Shown here: positions 11,404-24,500 of the stretch, piece by piece
Layout of the letters: the number at the start of each line of letters is the position of its first letter
Position numbering within the stretch: position 1 is the first letter of the stretch
Assembly (NCBI GenBank): GCA_028554755.1
Contig: JAPTOF010000005.1
Coordinates: forward strand, 4,597,501 to 4,661,500
Reading direction: 5' to 3'
Length of the DNA: 64,000 nt
Source of the DNA: Cordia subcordata
Taxonomy: Eukaryota > Streptophyta > Magnoliopsida > Boraginales > Cordiaceae
The notes under the pieces: generated by a model
The model's input: the letters and a program-made list of their open reading frames with translations, nothing else
Database searches by the model: none
What the model was told of the DNA's origin: nothing
Program-made: the position numbers and the translations under genes

Positions 11404-12740
11404 TTTGTCAACTTCACTAACATTATTTCCGAGCACTCGGATATGGCGAAGAAGGAAACAGCCTTTGCACTTGCTGCACTCATGGAAATTCCATTTCAAT
11501 ATAGAGCCACCCAAAGCTTACCACATAAGGAGTAAGACAGAGAAATTCATGGATGCTTTGTTGTGTGTGAGAATGTAATACAGCTCTTATATATCCCCTT
11601 TTATGCAGGAAAAGTTATGTTCATCGAAGTAAGCCACTCCCCCCTCCACGTGAAGTACTTCTACATGATAATGCTGCTACATCCCTCCCTCAAAAGGCAA
11701 GTTCTGAACCAGTTGACGCAGCAGCACCAGCAGAACAGGTAACTAGGCTCCAGATTTAATTGACTTCTTAACTCTTTCAAAGTTATATGGTTTTGAGGAA
11801 CCTTTTGTTTTATTAGGTTTGCCCCATCTGCTTGACAAACCCAAAGGATATGGCTTTTGGATGTGGTCATCTGGTGAGGATTTATACCTTCTTACTTTGT
11901 TTATCTGCTAATGGAATTATTTAATTCTTCTTGTTAGCTCGTCTATTTGAATAGATGAACATTATGGTATGTGTAATGTCAGCAACTGTTGTTCTGTATC
12001 TTAAGATTGTGTTGTATGTAATCCTTTTCCTTTTTGTTACACTAACTTTGTATATTGAGATTACCACTCATTTTACAAGAACCAGTGTAGCATCTCTCTC
12101 TACAGTCGTAAATACTGCCCAAAAAGCTTAGCATAAAGTTAACAGCTATTACGGTATTCCTCATTAGTCAAAAAATTAAAGATTGTTCAAAAGTCTTTCT
12201 AAATTTGTAAACTCATTCCCTTGCCAGCAAAATTCTTGAAATCCTTGCCTTTCAAATGGTCCTTAAGATGCTGGTCTTCTTTAGCTGCCTCTGATGTGGA
12301 GAAAGCCCTGGACAGGCACTTTGGTCATCCTAATTTTTTCTGAGGGGAACACTAGATTTGCTTCCTTATAGTTCAAATGGTAGAAGAATTTGATTGAAAA
12401 AACCAGTGCTTTGATTCAATCCACTTTATATTTTCTTTTTGATTCCTCTCCGTCCAAGTTTTATTTAGTTGCTATGTAAGTATAGACATCAATTTGCAAA
12501 TCCTCAAATCATTGCTCTTAAGTTGGTGTTAATGCCATATCCTTGTCCCAGTTTTCATAGCATCCCTGAACTTTGCATTAGCGTCAGTTTTATAGGTATA
12601 GTGCTGGAGAGCCGACTCACCATGACGTCCTGCTAAGCATCACTTTAGTCCCCCAAGTTATGCACTTCTGAAACCTCATGACTGCCTATCATGACCGATG
12701 ATATTCCCAGAAATCCCACTCTCCAAACAAAAAAGGGTGG

Positions 12741-12786
<46 letters not shown>

Positions 12787-13988
12787 TTGGATCTCTTGAT
12801 GTAGGAGAGAATTAGGAAATTTGGATAAAATTTTTGTGGCATATTGATAAGTGGCCAAAGGTTTAGGTCCATTAGGACTTAAAAGAAGGAATTTCAAGAA
12901 CAAAATCAGATTTATTACTGCCTGTACTCTTAGGGCCACTGATCTGTATTTGACTCTGGGTGGTCTAGTCGGTCTCCAGGATTATGATTTCTACTGTAGC
13001 TTACCGATTCTGGACATGGGAAAGAAATAGAAGGGGAAGAACTAGGAAAAGGATTTCATAATAGAATATCTAGACAACTTGACTTCCGCGAAACTTGAAC
13101 TGGAGTTAGAACTCATAATTAGACCCCATTAATATCGAATAATTAGTGGTTGCACCAGTTAGCAGATCTATAGATATTGTCAACTTAGTGAAGTATAACA
13201 TTAATGAACAACTATTAAGACTAACCAGCAAAGTATGGACCAGCAGTAAACCATACTAAAAGATTATTAATCAACAAAGGAAATATTATGGTAGACTGAA
13301 AAGTCAGCTTCTTTAGTTTAGGCTTTTAAGTTCTACGATTTGTATCTAGATTCTAGCCCACTGCATCATCCCCTTCGTTGACTGTTTCATTCCGATGCTC
13401 GTCTCCAGTGCTTATAATTGTCTTTCGGAGACATCCAGGACCCATTTGCCTAGAACAGATTTGCTTGATTAAATTCCACAACTCATTCTCACAACTGTGC
13501 TTTACCATTTCACCAGTAACTTGATATTATGCAGTGCCATAAGTTTATTAGCTATTGATTGTTCAAGTAAATAGTTTGAGAACTTGTAAACATCAATGTG
13601 AGTGTTGAATAAGATGTGTTTCTGTAAAGAAAAAAACATTTTTTTGATTTAGAAAAAAGGGGCCAATCCAGACACTGAGACATTTACACGACTCGTTTGT
13701 TTAAAAACGTTTTTTTTAACGACTTTTGAGACAAGTGCTCTTTTTAGAAGATAAAAATTCTAGCTGTTTAGAGCCAGATAGTTATTACAAAAAGTATGCA
13801 TTTTTTATAAAGAAAGAAGTGCTTTTTTTTTTTTTAAAAAAAAGCCAATCCTATATGATATCCTATCGTCTGTCATTTAATGTATTATTTTCTTTTCTTC
13901 CCAGACGTGCAAGGATTGTGGTGCGTCCTTATCATCATGTCCATTATGCAGACAACCGATCACAACTCGTATACGATTGTATTCTTGA
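11404..13988 (+). CDS. RGLG-type RING E3 ubiquitin ligase, C-terminal exons only
   Basis: Four exons keep frame: 11404-11531, 11609-11738, 11817-11873 and 13905-13988, with AG acceptors, GT donors and stop TGA at 13986. They encode 132 residues. The first exon is the end of the vWA/copine domain (FVNFTNIISEHSDMAKKE, then ALAALMEIPFQYRATQ). The last two form a C3HC4 RING: CPIC, CGHL, TCKDC, CPLC, ending ITTRIRLYS. This order is diagnostic of the RGLG ligases, which attach ubiquitin to target proteins and act in hormone and stress signalling. RGLG proteins are usually over 350 aa, so about two thirds is missing upstream. The sequence looks nearer to the RGLG3/4/5 branch than to RGLG1/2, but I am unsure. 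The RING residues are complete, so the piece is not decayed; either the vWA exons lie before the window or the locus is truncated. Confidence 0.88.
12741..12782. repeat. (GA)n microsatellite in the last RGLG intron
   Basis: An uninterrupted GA run of about 42 bases lies inside the 2-kb intron 11874-13904. The rest of that intron shows nothing recognisable apart from A/T-rich stretches near 13630-13850. Confidence 0.9.
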
Positions 13989-14873
13989 CTGGAGAAGACA
14001 TATGCCTAAGTTGGGTTTGGACAAGAGAAATGTAAATTTCTACAATATAACATCAAATTAGGGGCCGTTTTCAGTTTGAATTCATATATTTAATTTCAAG
14101 TGACGTGTATAAGTAGATTGATTTTGTTCTTCTGCTTGTATATTAAGTGTCCAATAAGTTAGAAAAACATATATATGTTTCTAGCATGGTGTTAAAAATT
14201 TAGAATTTTCGTATAGCATGTATTGTATTGGTTGATTTATCATATTCGTGTTATTTGTATCTCCAATTGTTGCAAGGTTAGCAGCGAATTTTTGGAGATT
14301 CACAAATAAATATTGTTTTGTATCAAGTAATTGGTAACTAAATCTTCGAGTTAAAAATAACAATGTGCATAATATTATATAATAAATAATATATGATAAA
14401 ATGAAAGATGAGTGGCCTAGTAGTATATTTTTTATTTTTCGTGTGAGTGGTTCAGGGATCAATTGTTATTAGATGCATGCAGTAATTGGTTAATGACCTT
14501 CCTTGAAGTGAAAAATAATGTATTATGGATAATAAATCAATGTGTAAATGGATCATGAATTAAAATTGCCACTCAAGCCCTGATGTGAGATTCTACCAAT
14601 CCTTAAAGAGGGGGTAACTCTTTCATTTACAAGTTCTCGTATCTCATAGTTTGCGCGACTTGATTATTTTAACAATAGATATCAAATTTAATCAAATTTA
14701 TTTGTTTTTAATGGCATGTAACATATTTATTCTTCAAACTTTTGAAATTTATAAATGAATGTTTTTCTATGCATTAATGATTCGCAAGTAAATCTTCTAC
14801 AATAGATATACAGATGATAAATTAATGTATAAGAGAATAATAACTTAAGGATTGTCACATAATTGTTGAAGTA

Positions 14874-14907
<34 letters not shown>

Positions 14908-16108
14908 TAAAATTTCATTAATAAGGAGAAATTGTTTTGCATGTATGTAAATGGATAAATTTGACAAATGGTCCTTATTATTTATTTTTTTAAAAAAAGT
15001 TGTTTCACAATCAACCTCTTTAGTCTTCAATGTCAGTAAAAAGTGAATCACTTGATTCCTTTTTTGACCAGATTGGCATATGATGATCACATGTAGTGTT
15101 GGCACTAAGGTTGGGTGGGGTTGTGAATTCCTACTCCATGCCTAGTAGAAAATTTTCTACCCCTACCTTTATTATATAAGGTTGAGTGAGGTTGTGAATT
15201 CCTACTCCATGCCTAGTAGAAAATTTTCTACCCCTACCTTTATCATATATCTAATGCTGAGATGAATTCCTAGTACCAGCTCCATTTCTATTGGACAGAA
15301 AAAAACCCCAACCCCATGGGCATGAGGCACCGTCCAATAAGGTCAATGGTATAAATCCTAACGCGAAAGCATTCAAAGTTGCCGTCCCTTTTTGCGTTAT
15401 TAAAAAACAAAAAACTAAAAAAAAGGAGATTTGAACCTTGGTTTTCAAAGTGGTATATAAAACTTTAACAATTAAATTAAAGGAATTTTCATGATTATAA
15501 TACTTATAATAAATTATAAAACTATATAGGTATATAACATGAATAAATAAATATGTCTATATATACACATAGATCGGGGTAGGGCGGGACAAGTGACAAG
15601 AAACCCTTACCTTGCCCTGAATCCATTGATGGAGCTACATGGTCCCCATTGCATTTGATAAATTGCTTTTATTATTTGTAATTTTTAATGTTTTTTAAAT
15701 TGATTTATACACATGACCTACCTTAAATTTATAAATGACCCTTTAAAATTTTACTTTTCATGTTGGATAAATAAGAAAATTTTATTTTTAGTTAGATGAA
15801 ATAAAATAAATATTCTTATACGTTTAATTTGATAATGTTAGACTTGCACTATAAAGTTTGAATATGGATGAAGTATCCGGTCAATCGCATCATTACATGC
15901 CTCGACCATCTAATCTCTACTGCATGGGGTAGTCCGGCTACACGGCTTGACCGTCAGTGAGTTAGCAAATTCGAGCCTTGCATACGGATGGTGCATATGG
16001 CCAACCATCACGATCCCAAATTCAACTGCTAGCCACCCCTGTTCATATATACGTATATATTAGTCTTAATCATTAATCACTAAAATTTTTAGCCTATTTA
16101 TGGTGACA
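13989..16108. other. Intergenic DNA with simple repeats
   Basis: No gene is recognisable. The stretch holds the RGLG 3' untranslated region at its start, an AT microsatellite (14874-14900) and a 71-bp tandem duplication (15109-15250). Confidence 0.6.
15109..15250. repeat. 71-bp tandem duplication
   Basis: Two adjacent units, 15109-15179 and 15180-15250, are nearly identical. Each contains TTGTGAATTCCTACTCCATG and an internal palindrome-like GTAGAAAATTTTCTAC. Few differences separate them, so the duplication is recent. Confidence 0.9.
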
Positions 16109-16429
16109 TGATGAAACAAAGTAGGAAAACAGGGGAAGATTTGGTAGTAAGGAAGAGAGCTAAGGCAGCTCACTTCAATTTTCATTCATTAAACTGATTA
16201 CAAAACTTGGCCAATTCGAGGAAGCCACCTTCTAAGTGGAAAAAAAAACTTTTGAGAATATTTTTCTCATGATCTGCGCACTACCGTTACTCTATTTATA
16301 AGCCTATGTAACAGAATTCAAACTGATTGTATAGCTGTTATTTACATATAATCATTTAGTAATCGTGATGGCCTTTGTTCCCTTATGCTCCTATGTTTAG
16401 TAGCAATTGGCACATGCGAGCTCGTTATA
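16109..16429 (-). repeat. LTR: 3' LTR of the gypsy chromovirus
   Basis: About 320 bp, directly repeated at 20892-21210. Shared blocks include TTCAATTTTCATTCATTAAA, CTTGGCCAATTCGAGGAAGC, CTCTATTTATAAGCCTATGT and GTAATCGTGATGGCC. Inside it, the minus strand reads GCGAGGGGCA, the polypurine tract. The exact ends are uncertain by a few bases. TGACA before it and CGACA after 21210 may be the target duplication with one change. Confidence 0.8.
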
Positions 16430-19400
16430 ATGCCCCTCGCTGGAGAAGGAACCTTGTCCTCAAGGTTCCAAGCTGGATAGGATGTTTTGAGTACTGCTTC
16501 ATCCTTTCAAGTTACCTCGGACTCTGGTAGCTGATCCCACTGCACGAGGTGTTGGTGTACTAATTGACCTTGACGGAGAATAGTTCTGGAAACTAGAAGT
16601 CTCAAAGGCTACAACTCTGGAATGGTGTTTAGCGGAATAAGATCTTGGGATGTTGGTGATGGTGGCTGGCCTTTAAATTTCTTCAACAACGAAACGTGGA
16701 ATATGGGATGTATCTTGACAGATGATGGTAATTGCAGGTGGTATGCCACCTTGGCAATGCGGGCAAGAACCTGAAACAGACCAAAGAAATGTCTTCCTAG
16801 CTTAAAGTATGCAGCATCTCGGACTGATAATTGGCAATAGGGTTGGAGCTTGAGCAAGACCCAATCCCTAATTATGAATTCCTTTTCTGATCTGTGCTTG
16901 TCAGCCTGGAGTTTCATTCTATTTTAGGCTCTGGCAAGATTATATTTGAGTTGGCATAAGATAGCATCACGAGAGCACAATTCCTTATCTAAAGCATCAT
17001 TAGAAAAGGACTGAGGTAGATAACGAAGCAAGGATGGGGAATCCCTACCATGGAGCACTCAAAAGGGTGTCATACCGATGGAACTATGGAATGCCGTATT
17101 GTACCAAAACTCTGCCCACGGCAAAAAGTGTGCCCATTGTTTCAGCGAGTCCATCACAAAACAACGTAATTAGAACTCTAATGTCTTGTTTAAATTTTCG
17201 GTTTGGCTGTCTATTTGGGGATGGTAGGATAAACTCATGGTTAAGGATGTGACGTTGAGGCGAAACAGGTCCTTCCAAAAAGAGTTGAGAAAGAGACGGT
17301 TACAGTCGCTAACAATTGTGTGAGGGAACCCATGCAAACGAATGATTTCCTTTGTGATAATCTGAGCCACCAGTGAGCTAGTAGGAGCAGTTCGTAAGGA
17401 AAGGAAATGTGCATACTTTGTGAGGCGGTCAAGGACGACCAATATCTCTGATTTCCCCATAGATAGATGCAAGCTCACGATGAGATCTATAATAATGTCC
17501 TTCCAAACCAGAGATGGTATTAGCAGTGGTTAAAGTAACCCGATTGGTGTCGTATTTTGATACTTGGCCTGTTGACATACCAAGCATTCATCAACATACT
17601 GTTGTGTGTCCTTTCGTATTGAGGGCTAGAAACAATTCTGTTGAAGTCTATGGAGTGTACAGAAGAACCCAGCATGACCACCCAAGGGAGACGAGTGAAA
17701 CTCAGTCAAAAGTTTGGAGCAAAAGGTGTCTGGAATAAATAATTTGTTCTTAAAATAGAGCAACCCATCTTTAAATGTGAAGTGTGGGAATGTTGTTGGA
17801 TCAGTAGCTACCTTGGCACATAATTCAGTCAAAGTGGTATCTGTAACAAAAGTGCCTCGAATCTATATCAAAATGTCGCATGTGGAGCTAAAAAATAAAA
17901 ATGAGAAGCCATGGTGGTTGTGACAATGCATCAGTGGTGAGATTAGATCTTCTAGGGCCGTAGGCAATATGAAAATCATAGCCAAGCAGCTTGGTAAGAC
18001 ATTTTTGTTGATATGTTGTTTGGACAGTTTGTTCTGTAAGGTGCTTAAGACTCTGTTGATCGGTGAAAATGGTGAAATGTCTGCCTAAAAGATAATGGTG
18101 CCATTTGGCGATGACAGATGTAATAGCAAACATTTCACGCTGATATGTGGACGCACTTGGCATTCGTGATGATAATTTCTTACTGAAATATGCAATGGGG
18201 TGGCCATGTTGAGAGATGACAGCCCTTATTGCAAAGCCTGAAGCATCGGTCTCTACTGCGAAAGGGGATGAGAAATCAGGTAATTGTAATACTGGAGCAT
18301 TTCTCATGGGTTCTTTAAGGGCAATGAATGTTGCTGTAGTGGACCTATAGGTTCTTGTTAAACCCAAAATTGCTCGAATGTCTTTGACAGATGTTAGAAT
18401 GGGCCACTGTAGGATGGCTGCAACTTTGTCACAATCTATAGAAACGCCGCTAATAGAAATTTTATGTCCCAAATAAGCCACCTCAGTTTGAGCAAAAGAG
18501 CATTTGGATAGTTTAGTTGCAAAGTGATTGTCAAGTACGAATGTGAGGACCTGTTCAAGATGAGACAATTGATTAGCAAATGTCTGACTGCATATTAATA
18601 TGTCATAAAAAAAACCAAAACAAAGCGTCTCAAATGAGCCCGTAATAGATCATTCATAGCCACCTGAAAGTTGAGAGAGTGTTAGAGAGTCCAAAGGGCA
18701 TAACAACGAACTCATAATGGCCTTGGTGAGTTTGGAAGGCAGTTTTGTGAATGTCTTCAGGTATGACCTAAATTTGGTGATAATCTAATTGTAGATCCAA
18801 TTTAGAAAAGAATTTTCCCCCCATGTAGTTCATCAATCAATTCGTCAACAGTGGGAATCGGATAACGATCCTTGATAGTCACTGTATTTAAGGCCCTATA
18901 ATTGACACAAAATTGCCAGAAGCCATCTTTCTTTTTTACCAAAAGTATTGGAGAAGAAAATGGATTAGTGTTGTGATGAATAAGCCCTTCATGTAGCATT
19001 TCAACCACAAGTCTTTCTATCTTTATTTTTTGAAAATGTGGGTAACGATACGGCTTCACGTTAATAGTTGGTGTGTTGGGTTGAAGGTGTAATGGTCATA
19101 TGGTCGTGAAAGGGGTAACTGTTTAGGGGATTCAAAAACTTTAGCGTATTTGGTTAAGATGGAAGTAATTTCAGGTGGATGTGTGACAAGTGAGGGTGTA
19201 TCAAGTGAGGTGATTTAAAGGCTGAAAAAAGGTTGCGATGCCATTTACTTCAAATAAACATTGAAGAGAATTGTACTGAATAGGGAAAATAGAAGTCGGA
19301 GGTTGAGCTTGAAGCCGTATAGTGTTGCCATCAGATTGAAACTCAATGAATAAGTGGCTATAGTCATGAACGACATGCCCTCACATGGAAAGCCATGAAG

Positions 19401-20891
19401 TACCCAAAACCACATCCGAAGCTTGTAGAGTGAGGACATATAAATCAGTAACAATATTATAGGACTGAATAGTAATTATAGCTTTTCGAGTGCATCCTTC
19501 ACACAACATTTTTGCTCCATTACCTACTTGAACAGCAAATTGTGGTGTTGCTTCAATTGGAAGGGTTATATACTGTGCCACCCTAGTTTGGATGAAGCTA
19601 TAGGTGCTACCACCATCAACCAGCACCTGAATAGCATATCCCACTTTTTCTTCGATGAATTGCAGAATGGAATAGGTTGCAATTCCTTCAAAAGCACTGA
19701 GAGAGATGTCAGATTGGGGAATGAGTTCTTCAATATGAAGCTGCTGGTCTATGGTAGCATTGTCTTCGGAAGGCTCCGACGAGGTTCGTTGACAGTGTCA
19801 ACAGATGAAGGAGATTCGAGGAGAAAAAACTAAGGAGGTGTTTTACATTTGTGGTTTGGATTCCATTTCTCGTCACAATGATAACAGAGTCCTTTGTCTC
19901 TATGGGCCTTCATTTTGGCTAGGGTGACTTTTTTTATGATTGGGCCTGAAGTTAGGGCTCGTGGTGGAAGTAAGGGTAAAGGATTGGTGTTTGAGGGAGG
20001 TGGTAGTATTTTAGGGTAAGTGAATTGATGGCCCAGAGAGAATTGGGCATTCGGCTTTTCTTCATGGAAACGAGCGAGCCCAATGGCATGAGAAAGCGTA
20101 GTGGGCCGAAAAGCCCTTACTTCATAACGAATATCGGGTTGCAAGCCTACGACCAAAAAACTTACCCGAAAAAGTGGAGGAAGCCCAGGACATCTGGTGA
20201 CCAAGTGTTCAAACTCCGTTTGATATGCTTCGATGGACGACATTTGCATTAATTTGGCGAGGGCACCGGAAGCATCTTCAAAGTCAGGAGGGCCAAAACG
20301 AACCTCTAGGGTGTAGATGAAGTTGTACCAAGTGGATAGTTGATGGGTGGTGTCCATCCACTGGAACCAAGCAAGGGCTTTACCGTCCATGAAAAAAGAA
20401 GTTGTAATGAGTGTTTGTTCTTTTGGGGTGCGATAAAAATTGAAGAAATGTTTCGCTTTGTAGATCCAGCCAGTCACATCCTCACCATCGAAGCGGGAAA
20501 GCTCAAATTTTTGACCCCTAGTGACAGTGGGATTTGGTGTAGCCGCTAGTGGGTGGCCAGTGCTAGATCCAGATGGAGATGAGTTTGGTTGTAAGCCAGA
20601 GGTTGTCGGTGGCATAGATATGATAGGAGATTGATCTAGCTGTATTTGGGATTTGTCAAATCGGCATATGAGTTGGTCGATTTTGCCATCAATGGTGGTG
20701 AATTTAAGGACCAAATCACACAGAGTATCATTGTGGGAGTTGATACGATCATCGTGGGTGGCGGAAGAAGCTAAAAGTTGTTGAAGGAGCTTATCTTGTT
20801 TGGCAACGGAGACGGCGAGTTGTTTGAGTAGTTTTTCCATTTGTTTGCTACGAGTTCCATTGGCCATGGCAGGAGGTGCAATGAAAGCACC
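16430..20891 (-). pseudogene. Ty3-gypsy chromovirus gag-pol, decayed
   Basis: Gag starts at 20867 (MANGTRSK), only about 25 bp from the LTR, and carries a knuckle CYHCDEKWNPNHKC near 19850. Protease (19381-19644) has VDGGSTYSFI, a glycine where the family has serine or threonine. Reverse transcriptase (about 18600-19060) has VKKKDG and PYRYPH; the YxDD region near 18610 has lost a residue and is frameshifted. RNase H (17888-18568) has FAVETDASG. Integrase follows, with a zinc part having CLVCQQAKY (about 17600) and a core at 17170-17478. The C-terminal part (16440-16917) ends in a chromodomain-like segment with LVQWDQLPE followed by a stop where a tryptophan is expected, then LEDKV. The chromodomain places it among chromoviruses. 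Many stops; not functional. Confidence 0.9.
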
Positions 20892-21210
20892 TTTGAAGCA
20901 AAATAGGGAAACATGGGAAGATTTGGTAGTGAGGAGAGAGCTAAGGTAGCCCACTTCAATTTTCATTCATTAAATTGATTACAAAACTTGGCCAATTCGA
21001 GGAAGCCACCCTCCAAGTGAAAAAAAAACTTTTGAGAATATTTTTTGATGATCTGCTCACTACCTTTACTCTATTTATAAGCCTATGTAACAGAATTCTA
21101 ACTGATTGTATAGCTGTTCTTTACACATAATCATTTAGTAATCGTGATGGCCTTTGTTCCCTTGTGCTCCTATGTGTAGCAGCAATTGGCACGTGTGGGC
21201 TCGTTTCACA
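20892..21210 (-). repeat. LTR: 5' LTR of the gypsy chromovirus
   Basis: Direct copy of 16109-16429. On the minus strand it begins TGTGAAACGAGCC and ends TTCAAAG; the sequence that follows, GGTGCTTTCATTG, is where the primer site should be. The two LTRs differ at about one site in fifteen by eye, so the insertion is not recent. Confidence 0.8.
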
Positions 21211-21539
21211 CGACAAATTCTACTCATCTATGAATTAGTAATGAGTATGAACTATAATAATAGAGGTTTAAAATTCTAAGGTGGAAAGTTTTAGGTCATG
21301 GATTAGGTCCTTTGAAGTATGAACTATAATAATAGAGGTTTGCTTTTCTCTTTCCCTTCTCTACTTACTTTGCTATATCGACTGTTTGATAAATTGTTTG
21401 CATGAAACTCTTGTTTTTCTTTTATGTTTTAATTTTTCATTTATTGACTATTTTCTAATTCAACCTCCGTCTTCTCCCCCCTCTTCAAAAAAAGAAAAGG
21501 AAAAGAAAAAAAAGATTAAGGCCAGTAACATATGGTACC
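21211..21539. other. Spacer between two retroelements, nothing seen
   Basis: AT-rich spacer with a short direct repeat (GAACTATAATAATAGAGGTT, near 21249 and 21322). No coding signal. Confidence 0.5.
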
Positions 21540-24500
21540 AAGAGCTAGGTGTTTACGGATAGCTTAACATCTAGTGGAATTAATCTTAGATGGCTAACAA
21601 ATCTTCTACTTCACCTACTTTTGTTAAGAGTTTCTCACCTCTTAACATTTAATGCTTAGAAGTTCAGACTAAAATTATTATAGAAGGACGAAAATTTGCA
21701 TCCAATCTATTTACTATGACCTTGGACCATAGTTAAAAAGGGTCTCTTCATCCAAATAAAGATTGATCCCGACACAAAAGGAGAAGGTGCCAAAGACCTG
21801 GGCTGAGCTTATAAATGACGATAAGATTCTACTCATGAACAATCCAAAAGTATTGGTGACTCTTCATTGTGCTTTGAATGAGATAAAGTATAGCCAGATT
21901 TGTGAATACTAGATGGCTAAGGAATTTTGCGAGCTATCAGATCTATCCTATTGTAGGACAACACAAGTCAAGGATATAAAGATTGGCTTGTATATACATG
22001 AGTATAAGCTATCCCGGATGAAGCTTGGAGAGACATTGAGTGAGATGGACCATAGGTTCTCTAAGATTATCAACAATCTTAGTGTATTAGGCGAGGAGTA
22101 TCCATATAATGAGCTCAACCAAAAGATACTACGTGTTTCTTTAAAGGAATACAAGTTAAATATGACTTCTATCAAAGAGTTAAAGAATCAATCCAAGTTG
22201 AAGGTGCATGAGCCCAAAAATAACCTTGGGATGAAGGAGCTTATCTTAACCAAGAAAGGATTTAGGATGAGGAACACAAGAAAATAAAAAAGTCATTTGC
22301 ATGAAATGAAATTGAAGAAGAAGATAGCAGCGACAATGATAATGCAAGTGATAAAGTCATAGCTATGATAGGAAGAAACTAGACAAAATTTATGAAATTC
22401 AAGAAATGGAATATAGGAGAACCTTCATCAAGCTATCTAAAGAAGGAGAACAAGGAAAAGACAAAAAAGAATTTAAGTGAAGAATTGACGTGTTTCAATT
22501 GCAAGAAGCCAATTTACATCAAAATAAACTGCAAACTATTTGTGTTTCATGGCCAATGATGATGAGGTAAGCTTTTCATCTTCAACTCATAATGATTGCA
22601 TGCCAAATAATTGTGGATACATATTTTACATTTCATGAATCTTATTTTAAAATACATGATGATCTTGCTAAAGTTGTTTTAAGAACAAAATGCTTCAGTA
22701 ATAATTGAAATATGCTATCATTGAGAAACAAATTTTGGAAATCAAGGTCAAATTGATTAAGGAAGAAAACAAATGCTTGAAATATGAGAATTCTTTGTTA
22801 ATGAAGAAAATCGTTAATTTTTCAACTACTACTTTTGAAAAGGTAAACAACAATTTGAAAAGGAAAGTCAATGATTTGAACTCAATCATTGAGAAGATTA
22901 CAAAAGAAAGAAAGAATTTGGATGCTTTTCTTGGTTAACAAAAATTAGTTTTTGATAAAAGTGGAGTTGGATACCAACCTTTTACAAAACTAAAGCATTT
23001 GAGAACCTATTTTTTGAAAGCTACTCATTCTCATGACACATCATCCTTCCACGCTAAATTTTCATATAAAATTTGCCCTTTTTGTGAAAAAGTTGGATGT
23101 GTCACTAAAAAATGCTACGTTGGAAAACTATGTGAGAAGAGAAGTTTGGTTCCAAAAATGAAACGGCCTAAATGAGTTGTAAAAAAAAGGCCTAAATACT
23201 AACATCGAGGACCTAATTCAAGTTGGGTACTTAAGTGAGAAATGTGTTTTTATTATAGAAAGCAAATCTTGGAATAAAATGGATTGTTGATAGTAGATGC
23301 TCAAGACATATGATTAGAAATACATCACTCTTCCACAAATTAAAAGAAAAGAAAATAAATGGAAAGAAGTGACTTTTGGAGATGCATCAAAAGAAAGAGT
23401 ACTTTGCAAAGTAAGCATTTGACTTAAAGGTTCACTATTATCAAAATATGCTTCTAATTGAAAGTTGAAAGTTTTATGTAGCATAAGTCGATTTTGTGAT
23501 AATGGTCATGCTGTGTTTCTTAAAGCTTCTTATTTTGTGGTTAGTAAGAATGGTAAGGAAAAGATTGTTGCTAAAAGAAGAACAATGTGCATGTGTTTGA
23601 ATTCTATGATCTTATTTGTCATAATGTGAAATGTTTGTCAGTTGCAAAATATGAGACTTGATTAGGAGACATGGATATTTAGTATGGATTTGCCCATGAA
23701 TTTGATTACAAAGGAACTTGTTAATGGTCTTCCAAAGTTGAATTTTGATAAAAAATAGACATTGTGATAAGCAACATAGATATTCTTTCAAGTCAATTAA
23801 TAAGTTCTCTACCACAAGAGCACTTCAATTACTTCACATGGATTTATTTGATCCTATATATATTGTAACCCTAGGTGGATCTAGATATGTATATGTTATT
23901 GTTAGTGATTATACTAGAAATACATAGGCTATTTTTCTTACATAAAAAAATGAGGCCTTTAATAAATTTGTGAATTTTTGTAAAAAGAAGCATAATGAGA
24001 AATGTTGTCTTATAACTTGCATCTATAGTGACGAAGGTACCAAATTTGTGAATACTTTGTTTAGTAACTTGTGTGATGAATATGGAATTTGACATACCTT
24101 TTCAACTCCTCGCATTTCTAAACAAAATGGAGTAGTTGAGAGAAAAATTGCTCAATGCAAAAATTGCGAAAACAATGTTAAAAAATCATAGATTGTCAAA
24201 ATATTTGTGGGGAAAAGCCATTAACACGCTTGATATACACTTAATAGAGTTCTTATTAGGCCTTTTATAAATAAAACCCCATATAAATTATGTTATGGTA
24301 GGAAACCTAAAATGTTTTACTTAGTGGGCTTTTTGTTGCAAATACTATATATTGAACACTATGAATCATTTAGGTAAATTTGATGCCAAGTCTATTGAAT
24401 GTATCTTTGTTAGATATTCTACTAAGAGCGAAGCTTATCGTGTTTTCAACAAGCACACATGCACTTTAACAGTGCCAATGCATGTGAAATTTAATGAAGC

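Noticed and set aside
12645..12939. Leucine/serine-rich minus-strand proteins
   Set aside because: They are translations of the GA microsatellite in the RGLG intron.
13726..14061. A 111-codon plus-strand open frame over the last RGLG exon
   Set aside because: The RING residues (TCKDC, CPLC) read in a different frame from the acceptor at 13904; the long frame is a shadow running through the intron.
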